Below are positions 27,307 to 35,052 of a DNA stretch of 35,052 bases, in pieces; position 1 is the first letter of the stretch; each line of letters begins with the position of its first letter. The stretch lies in NCBI RefSeq assembly GCF_015762685.1, contig NZ_PEHF01000010.1, positions 1-35,052 on the forward strand, given 5' to 3'. This stretch comes from Candidatus Symbiopectobacterium sp. 'North America' (GTDB taxonomy: Bacteria > Pseudomonadota > Gammaproteobacteria > Enterobacterales > Enterobacteriaceae). The notes under the pieces were generated by a model. That model was not told where the DNA came from, made no database searches, and worked only from the letters and a program-made list of their open reading frames with translations. The position numbers and the translations under genes were made by a program.

Positions 27307-27312
27307 TATGAT
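27307..27312 (+). promoter_or_regulatory. dnaA: Likely -10 element of the proximal dnaA promoter
   Basis: TATGAT within TTAGGTTATGATCCGC corresponds to the E. coli dnaA P2 -10 region (TTTAGGCTATGATCCGC). It overlaps a GATC site, so methylation or SeqA may affect it. No good -35 is visible at 17 bp. Confidence 0.6.
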
Positions 27313-27487
27313 CCGCCGTCACGTGAACGATCCTTCTTCGGGATCGTCTCGGCAACCGCATGGACATCATCAGATGCGCGGTGCACCCAGGAGACTGCCA
27401 TTGCAGCTTCCGGGTCATAATCATGAATTACACTAAATAACGTATCTGATTCTTTTCTATTTTAATCTTGTTCGAGTGGAGTCCGCC

Positions 27488-28870
27488 GTGTCACTTTCTC
27501 TTTGGCAGCAGTGTCTTGCCCGTTTGCAGGATGAGTTGCCTGCCACAGAATTCAGCATGTGGATACGTCCGTTACAGGCGGAACTGAACGACAACACTCT
27601 GGCGCTCTATGCGCCAAACCGTTTTGTGCTGGATTGGGTAAGAGACAAGTACCTCAATAACATCAATGGTCTGCTGAACGATTTCTGCGGTATGGATGCG
27701 CCTTTGCTGCGTTTTGAAGTCGGCAGCAAGCCGCTGGCCGCGGTGGCCGTCAGTCAGCCAGCCAGCCCGCAGGCGGCGGTACAGCGGGTCAGGCAGGCAC
27801 CCGTGCGTCCCAGTTGGGACACACCGGCGACGCAAACGGAGCACACTTACCGTTCCAACGTCAATCCGAAGCATTCGTTCGACAGCTTCGTTGAAGGTAA
27901 GTCTAACCAACTGGCGCGCGCGGCGGCGCGTCAGGTTGCTGACAACCCCGGCGGAGCCTATAACCCCCTGTTTCTCTATGGCGGCACCGGTTTGGGGAAA
28001 ACCCACCTGCTGCACGCGGTAGGTAATGGCATTATTGCGCGCAAGCCAAATGCCAAAGTGGTCTATATGCATTCTGAACGCTTTGTACAGGATATGGTCA
28101 AAGCCTTACAGAACAATGCGATTGAAGAATTTAAGCGCTATTACCGTTCAGTCGATGCCCTGTTGATCGATGATATTCAGTTTTTTGCCAACAAAGAGCG
28201 CTCTCAGGAGGAGTTTTTCCACACCTTCAATGCGCTATTGGAAGGCAATCAGCAAATCATCCTGACTTCCGATCGTTATCCGAAAGAGATCAATGGGGTA
28301 GAAGATCGTCTGAAATCGCGCTTTGGCTGGGGATTGACGGTCGCGATCGAACCGCCGGAGCTGGAAACGCGCGTGGCGATCCTGATGAAAAAAGCGGACG
28401 AAAACGATATTCGTCTGCCGGGTGAAGTGGCCTTTTTTATTGCCAAGCGATTGCGCTCTAACGTGCGTGAGCTTGAAGGCGCACTGAACCGCGTGATCGC
28501 TAACGCCAATTTTACCGGCCGCGCCATTACCATTGATTTCGTGCGTGAAGCGCTGCGCGATCTGTTGGCGTTGCAGGAAAAGTTGGTGACCATCGACAAT
28601 ATCCAAAAGACGGTCGCAGAGTACTACAAGATCAAAGTCGCCGATCTGCTGTCCAAACGGCGATCCCGATCGGTGGCACGTCCGCGCCAGATGGCGATGG
28701 CGCTGGCGAAAGAGCTGACAAACCACAGCTTACCGGAAATTGGTGATGCGTTTGGCGGTCGTGACCATACCACCGTGCTGCATGCGTGCCGCAAGATTGA
28801 GCAGTTGCGTGAGGAAAGCCACGACATCAAGGAAGATTTCTCTAATTTAATCAGAACATTATCTTCATAA
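27488..28870 (+). CDS. dnaA: Chromosomal replication initiator DnaA
   Basis: A 460-residue AAA+ protein that melts oriC and loads the helicase. The GTG at 27488 ([20 protein letters not shown]) is chosen over an in-frame GTG at 27476 because it matches E. coli and has GGAG seven bases upstream. Domain I is residues 1-80, then a short variable linker of about 45 residues. The AAA+ core has Walker [10 protein letters not shown], Walker [10 protein letters not shown] and the arginine-finger region. The domain IV helix-turn-helix includes [15 protein letters not shown]. Domains III and IV are nearly identical to E. coli, whereas the linker is lineage-specific. It starts the dnaA-dnaN-recF-gyrB group; dnaN follows 4 bases later. 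Confidence 0.98.
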   Translation: MSLSLWQQCLARLQDELPATEFSMWIRPLQAELNDNTLALYAPNRFVLDWVRDKYLNNINGLLNDFCGMDAPLLRFEVGSKPLAAVAVSQPASPQAAVQRVRQAPVRPSWDTPATQTEHTYRSNVNPKHSFDSFVEGKSNQLARAAARQVADNPGGAYNPLFLYGGTGLGKTHLLHAVGNGIIARKPNAKVVYMHSERFVQDMVKALQNNAIEEFKRYYRSVDALLIDDIQFFANKERSQEEFFHTFNALLEGNQQIILTSDRYPKEINGVEDRLKSRFGWGLTVAIEPPELETRVAILMKKADENDIRLPGEVAFFIAKRLRSNVRELEGALNRVIANANFTGRAITIDFVREALRDLLALQEKLVTIDNIQKTVAEYYKIKVADLLSKRRSRSVARPRQMAMALAKELTNHSLPEIGDAFGGRDHTTVLHACRKIEQLREESHDIKEDFSNLIRTLSS

Positions 28871-28874
28871 TATT

Positions 28875-29975
28875 ATGAAATTCATTATTGAACGCGAGCA
28901 TCTGTTAAAACCGTTACAACAGGTGAGTGGCCCGTTAGGTGGTCGTCCCACATTGCCTATTCTGGGCAATCTGCTGTTACAAGTGACGGACGGCGCACTG
29001 TCGCTGACCGGCACCAATCTGGAAATGGAGATGGTGGCGAAGATCCCCCTGTCTCAGGCCCATGAATCCGGTGCGACCACGGTGCCGGCGCGTAAACTGT
29101 TTGATATTTGCCGTGGCTTGCCCGATGGCGCGGAAATTACCATCACGCTGGAAGGCGACCGGATGCTGGTGCGTTCCGGCCGTAGCCGTTTCTCGCTTTC
29201 TACGCTCCCGGCGTCTGATTTCCCGAACCTGGATGACTGGCAGAGCGAAGTGGCATTCTCGTTGCCGCAGGCGACGCTGAAACGCCTGATTGAAGCCACG
29301 CAGTTCTCCATGGCACATCAGGATGTGCGTTATTACCTCAACGGCATGTTGTTTGAAACCGAAGGAGAAGAGTTGCGCACCGTGGCGACCGACGGTCACC
29401 GTCTGGCGGTATGCGCCATGCCGATTGGTCAGTCGCTGCCGTCCCACTCGGTGATCGTGCCGCGTAAAGGGGTGATTGAACTGCTGCGCCTGCTAGACGG
29501 CGGCGATACGACATTACAGCTACAGATCGGCACCAACAACATTCGCGCCCACGTCGGGGATTTCATCTTTACGTCCAAGCTGGTCGACGGGCGTTTTCCT
29601 GACTACCGCCGCGTATTGCCGAAAAACCCGGACAAAGCGCTGGAAGCGAGCTGCGATTTGCTGAAACAGGCATTTGCGCGTGCGGCGATCCTGTCTAACG
29701 AGAAGTTTCGCGGTGTGCGTCTGCACCTGATTGAGAATCAGCTGAAAATTACCGCGAATAACCCGGAACAGGAAGAAGCGGAAGAGATTCTGGACGTGCA
29801 GTACAACGGCACGGAAATGGAAATTGGCTTTAACGTCAGCTACGTGCTGGATGTGTTGAATGCGCTGAAGTGTGAAGATGTCCGTTTGCTGCTGACCGAT
29901 TCTGTCTCTAGTGTGCAGATTGAAGACGGTGCCAGCAAGGCGGCGGCATACGTTGTCATGCCGATGCGTCTGTAG
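28875..29975 (+). CDS. dnaN: DNA polymerase III beta sliding clamp
   Basis: A 366-residue clamp (same length as E. coli) that dimerises into a ring around DNA. The start MKFIIEREHLLKPLQQVSGP and the end AAAYVVMPMRL, which forms part of the partner-binding pocket, are both conserved. Three repeated domains of about 120 residues are recognisable. It lies 4 bases after dnaA and is presumably co-transcribed and translationally coupled. Confidence 0.98.
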   Translation: MKFIIEREHLLKPLQQVSGPLGGRPTLPILGNLLLQVTDGALSLTGTNLEMEMVAKIPLSQAHESGATTVPARKLFDICRGLPDGAEITITLEGDRMLVRSGRSRFSLSTLPASDFPNLDDWQSEVAFSLPQATLKRLIEATQFSMAHQDVRYYLNGMLFETEGEELRTVATDGHRLAVCAMPIGQSLPSHSVIVPRKGVIELLRLLDGGDTTLQLQIGTNNIRAHVGDFIFTSKLVDGRFPDYRRVLPKNPDKALEASCDLLKQAFARAAILSNEKFRGVRLHLIENQLKITANNPEQEEAEEILDVQYNGTEMEIGFNVSYVLDVLNALKCEDVRLLLTDSVSSVQIEDGASKAAAYVVMPMRL

Positions 29976-30009
29976 CGGGACGCTCTTGGTCTGCCCCCTT
30001 TTTGGCGTG

Positions 30010-30034
30010 AATGCCGACGCTTGCCGTCGGCATT
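30010..30034 (+). terminator. Strong hairpin between dnaN and recF
   Basis: AATGCCGACG (30010-30019) and CGTCGGCATT (30025-30034) form a perfect 10-bp stem with a 5-base loop, followed by only TGTG. It lies in the 93-base gap and may partially attenuate transcription into recF. The downstream U-run is too short for full termination. Confidence 0.5.
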
Positions 30035-30068
30035 TGTGCAGGTTGTCGCGTACAGGATCTGGTTGTCC

Positions 30069-31154
30069 ATGGCACTGACCCGCCTTCTGATTAAAGATTT
30101 CCGTAACATCGCCTCAGCCGATTTGGCGCTCATCCCCGGATTCAATTTTCTGGTGGGGGAGAATGGCAGCGGAAAAACCAGCGTGCTGGAGGCCATCTAC
30201 ACGTTGGGGCATGGTCGTTCGTTTCGCTCCATCCAGGCAGCGCGCGTGATTCGGCATGAACAGTCCGAATTTATTCTGCACGGTCGGTTGGATGGCATGG
30301 AGCGTGAGCGCTCGATAGGTCTGAGTAAAAACCGGCTGGGCGACAGTACCGTGCGTATTGATGGCAGCGATGGTCACAAGGTAGCGGATCTGGCGCAGTT
30401 GCTGCCGATTCAGCTCATCACGCCGGAGGGCTTCACGTTGCTCAATGGTGGGCCAAAATACCGTCGTGCCTTTCTCGATTGGGGCTGTTTTCACAATGAG
30501 CCCGGTTTTTTCGCGGCCTGGAGCAACCTGAAACGGTTATTGCGCCAGCGTAACGCCGCACTGCGTCAGGTGGGGCAGTATCGTCAACTGCGCGCCTGGG
30601 ATCAGGAACTTATTCCGCTGGCAGAGCGCATCAGCGCCTGGCGGGCGGATTACACCACTGCGATTACTGCGGACATTACCGCGACCTGCGAGCAGTTTTT
30701 GCCGGAGTTTTCACTGAGCTTCTCTTTCCAGCGCGGCTGGGACAAAGAGAGCGACTATGCCGAACTGCTGGAACGGCAGTTTGAGCGCGACCGGCAGTTG
30801 GGCTACACCGCGTTAGGGCCGCACAAAGCGGATTTTCGTATCCGGGCGGGCGGAGTTGCGGTGGAAGACATGCTGTCGCGTGGACAGTTGAAGTTATTGA
30901 TGTGTGCGTTGCGATTGGCGCAGGGAGAGTTCCTCACTCGCCATAGCGGCGCCAAGTGTATTTATCTGATAGATGATTTTGCTTCCGAACTGGACAGTAC
31001 CCGCCGCCGTTTGTTGGCTGAACGGTTAAAAGCGACCGAGGCTCAGGTATTTGTCAGCGCCATCAGCGCTGAACAGATAGATGACATGATCGGTGAAAAG
31101 GGCAAGATGTTCCGCGTGGAACAGGGTAAAATAACGGTTCAATTACAGGACTAA
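30069..31154 (+). CDS. recF: DNA replication and repair protein RecF
   Basis: A 361-residue SMC-like ATPase that helps RecOR load RecA at gaps. The ATG at 30069 ([20 protein letters not shown]) is the family start; the longer open frame from 30021 is not supported. Walker [10 protein letters not shown] places Lys at 36 as in E. coli. The signature [15 protein letters not shown] and Walker [14 protein letters not shown] are intact. It ends 18 bases before gyrB. Confidence 0.97.
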   Translation: MALTRLLIKDFRNIASADLALIPGFNFLVGENGSGKTSVLEAIYTLGHGRSFRSIQAARVIRHEQSEFILHGRLDGMERERSIGLSKNRLGDSTVRIDGSDGHKVADLAQLLPIQLITPEGFTLLNGGPKYRRAFLDWGCFHNEPGFFAAWSNLKRLLRQRNAALRQVGQYRQLRAWDQELIPLAERISAWRADYTTAITADITATCEQFLPEFSLSFSFQRGWDKESDYAELLERQFERDRQLGYTALGPHKADFRIRAGGVAVEDMLSRGQLKLLMCALRLAQGEFLTRHSGAKCIYLIDDFASELDSTRRRLLAERLKATEAQVFVSAISAEQIDDMIGEKGKMFRVEQGKITVQLQD

Positions 31155-33584
<2,430 letters not shown>

Positions 33585-33641
33585 TGGGGTATTTCATGCA
33601 ATGTGAAATACTGGCCTGACAGGCAGTAGACTAAATAACGA

Positions 33642-33660
33642 GGGGGGCTAATGGCCCCCC
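33642..33660 (+). terminator. Terminator after gyrB
   Basis: GGGGGGC (33642-33648) and GCCCCCC (33654-33660) form a 7-bp all-G/C stem with loop TAATG, followed by TTCTGATTATT. The U-run is interrupted, but the stem is very strong. Confidence 0.8.
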
Positions 33661-33953
33661 TTCTGATTATTGGCTAACGCGTATCATTTTGACACATAAC
33701 CCATCGTTAACCCGCATCAACCCACCATTTGAATAAACCAATATTCTCTACGCCAGCGTGATAGCAAACCTTACCTTGATAGCGGTGGTGACATGCTCCA
33801 TAGTTAAAATGTTCTTTATTGAGCTTTATTATGTTTTAATACCAATTAATGGATCTTTTATAGTCTTTTTTTTGATTTTTAAGTTTCCTTTGTGGTCTTT
33901 AAGTTGTTTTTTACATAAAAAATACCATATATTGACTTTTTAGGGCTGTGTAT

Positions 33954-33965
33954 ACTAAATTTAGT
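33954..33965 (+). promoter_or_regulatory. Palindromic operator candidate upstream of hipBST
   Basis: ACTAAATTTAGT is a perfect 12-bp palindrome 37 bases before the HipB start. It overlaps a TATACT sequence that could act as a -10 element, and a TTGACT lies at 33932-33937, but with only 13 bp spacing. Binding by the HipB protein of this locus is inferred. Confidence 0.45.
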
Positions 33966-34001
33966 CTATGAATTCTAGATTGAGCAACTCATGGGTTATT
34001 T

Positions 34002-34329
34002 ATGAGCCATTCTCGTATTAAGCCAGTTATACTGAAGCTTCAAGAACTCAGTGCGACGATCAACGCATTGCAACAAGAGTTAGCGCTCAGTGAAGAGGAA
34101 AGTAGAGCGTCAGTCCTGGATAATCAGATTCAATCTTTAACCGATTTTGGCACCAGACTGAATGCGCGGCGCAAAGCACTCGGAATTGATTTGAGTACAT
34201 TGGAATTGCAGACGGGTGTCTCCATTTCCACATTGAAGCGACTGTTTAAAAGACCCTGAACAGGTTAAGTTTGCTACCGTCTATGCCGTGTCGTCGGGAT
34301 TAGGAGTGAAGCTTTGCGCCGTCGAGTGA
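34002..34329 (+). pseudogene. hipB: HipB-like regulator of a HipBST system, frameshifted
   Basis: From ATG 34002 the protein has a helical N-terminal part (QELSATINALQQELALSEEE) and then an HTH (RLNARRKALGIDLSTLELQTGVSISTLKRLFK). The frame ends early at 34259. After an AAAA run at 34248-34251 the next frame continues naturally with DPEQVKFATVYAVSSGLGVK through LCAVE to a TGA at 34327-34329. One extra A explains the shift. An N-terminal extension before the HTH and location before hipS and hipT match the three-gene HipBST systems. Without the last 24 residues the DNA-binding domain probably misfolds, though a slip on the A run could restore some product. Confidence 0.8.
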
Positions 34330-34626
34330 AGGTCTACCTTTACGGCCAACACATTGGCCAGTTAAGCCAAAGTGATGAGGGTTACCTGTTTGAATACAAA
34401 ACGGACTATGTCGGGCCCCCATTATCGTTAAGCCTACCTGTCAGCGTTGGGCGCTTCCCTCGTGACTCGTTACACCCGTACTTTGCCTCACTGGCTCCCG
34501 GGGTGGTTAAGAAAACGGTACAGCCAGCTTCAACAGTTAGATGAGCAGGACCTGTTTGGCATCCTTATTCAAAACGGAAAAAACCTTATTGGTGCTGTAC
34601 AACTGATCGCAGAGAACGAGGCATGA
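34326..34626 (+). pseudogene. hipS: HipS-like antitoxin (HipA N-subdomain), frameshifted
   Basis: The likely start is the GTG at 34326, which overlaps the restored hipB stop (GTGA) and gives VKVYLYGQHIGQLSQSDEGY. This resembles the N-terminal subdomain 1 of HipA: an xVYLxGxxIGxL start, FEYKTDYVGPPLSLSLPVS and PYFASLAP. The expected PEGWL continues in another frame as GWLRKRYSQLQQLDEQDLFG, then LIGAVQLIAENEA and TGA 34624-34626. Two bases appear lost at about 34500. In HipBST, HipS neutralises HipT. About 100 residues is the normal length. With the shift it would end after about 73 residues. Confidence 0.78.
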
Positions 34627-35052
34627 GCAAACGTAGAATTTTAATGACCCCGCTAAAACAGCCTGATGAGATTAAAGCGGGTTACAGCCGTCTTGGTCTA
34701 AAAAAACTGACGGGTACCACTCGGGTTAATCCGCGTTTGGCGTTTACCCGAACGCAGTTTACGCACGAACTACCTCGGGTACAAAAGGGCATGAGTATCT
34801 CAGGCTACCAGCCCAAGCTCCAAATGGTGCTCAAAGATAATGAGTTTGCGGTTGTTGAACACCAGGGTAGCTATATACTGAAACCCTCTCCCATTGAGTT
34901 TCCACACTTAGCTGAAAACGAGCATGCCACCATGACGGTGATGGCTCGGCTAAAGTTTGACGTGCCGTCACATGGTTTATTGCCGTTTAAGTCAGAAAAA
35001 CCTAATGATGAACCGGAGTTTGCGTTTGTTATTAAGCGGTACGATCGTTGCG
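34623..35052 (+). CDS. hipT: HipT-like Ser/Thr kinase toxin, truncated by window end
   Basis: The ATG at 34623 overlaps the hipS stop (ATGA) and opens a frame of 143 codons that is still open at the window edge. It starts MSKRRILMTPLKQPDEIKAG. The segment VQKGMSISGYQPKLQMVLKD is the Gly-rich loop, with two serines (58 and 60) in the S-x-S arrangement of E. coli HipT (S57/S59), where autophosphorylation sets activity. It lacks the N-terminal subdomain of HipA, as expected when that part is encoded separately as HipS. Next come GSYILKPSPIEFPHLAENEHATMTV and FAFVIKRYDR, the kinase N-lobe. HipT of E. coli phosphorylates TrpS. The catalytic part lies beyond the window, so its integrity is unknown. 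Confidence 0.82.
   Translation, partial: MSKRRILMTPLKQPDEIKAGYSRLGLKKLTGTTRVNPRLAFTRTQFTHELPRVQKGMSISGYQPKLQMVLKDNEFAVVEHQGSYILKPSPIEFPHLAENEHATMTVMARLKFDVPSHGLLPFKSEKPNDEPEFAFVIKRYDRC

Larger units (their letters stand above)
33585..34001. other. Intergenic region between gyrB and hipBST, with hairpins and a palindromic operator candidate
   Basis: No gene is seen. It contains a perfect 8-bp inverted repeat GTATTTCA/TGAAATAC (33589-33611) right after the gyrB stop, and the gyrB terminator. From about 33760 the tract is AT-rich with long T runs. A perfect 12-bp palindrome lies just before the hip genes. In E. coli yidB follows gyrB; it is absent here. Confidence 0.6.

Noticed and set aside
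27100..27475. oriC next to dnaA
   Set aside because: There is only one perfect DnaA box, no AT-rich 13-mer series, and in Enterobacterales oriC lies by mnmG/mioC; the sequence matches the dnaA promoter instead.

Overview
The window is chromosomal DNA from a gammaproteobacterium of the order Enterobacterales. The block rpmH-rnpA-yidD-yidC-mnmE on the minus strand, divergent from dnaA-dnaN-recF-gyrB on the plus strand, has the enterobacterial order. Its proteins closely match the E. coli forms as I remember them. The DnaA linker region looks Pectobacteriaceae-like (Pectobacterium/Brenneria/Dickeya), but that placement is inference from memory. Housekeeping genes are intact, while many accessory genes carry frameshifts, in-frame stops or short deletions. 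This is the pattern of a lineage that recently became host-restricted, such as a Sodalis- or Symbiopectobacterium-like symbiont. It does not look like random sequencing error.

Layout, left to right. 1-3.7 kb, minus strand: a frameshifted phosphopantetheinyl transferase (acpT-like), a MITE-like inverted repeat, an intact HydN-type four-cluster ferredoxin, and a heavily decayed AegA-type Fe-S/flavin oxidoreductase. 4.2-6.05 kb, plus strand: a three-lipoprotein operon (CsgG family, DUF4810, DUF799), intact, with a perfect 12-bp inverted repeat in its leader. 6.65-10.3 kb: an AT-rich island with a tandem-repeat protein and two paralogous proteins that flank ddlA. The paralogs carry an N-terminal motif like the translocation signal of Salmonella SPI-2 effectors (SifA/SseJ type); one copy is frameshifted.

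10.3-20.1 kb: a sulfoquinovose (sulfo-EMP) catabolic cluster. The minus-strand operon yihU-T-S-Q-P-O is divergent from yihV-yihW. The transporter YihP, the aldolase YihT and the regulator YihW are intact. YihO has two small in-frame losses, yihQ, yihS, yihU and yihV are broken, and yihR is absent, so the pathway cannot run as encoded here. 20.2-23.0 kb: an orphan membrane protein, an ABM-fold monooxygenase, and a hipBA toxin-antitoxin locus. Upstream of hipB lie four 20-bp palindromes spaced exactly 28 bp apart. Its hipA has a TGA where a Trp codon is expected.

23.0-33.6 kb: mnmE, yidC, yidD, rnpA, rpmH, then the dnaA regulatory region with a perfect DnaA box, then dnaA, dnaN, recF and gyrB ending at a strong terminator. 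34.0-35.05 kb: a second kinase toxin-antitoxin locus of the tripartite HipBST type. Its hipB and hipS are frameshifted and its hipT runs off the window. No tRNA, rRNA, CRISPR array or complete insertion sequence was seen.
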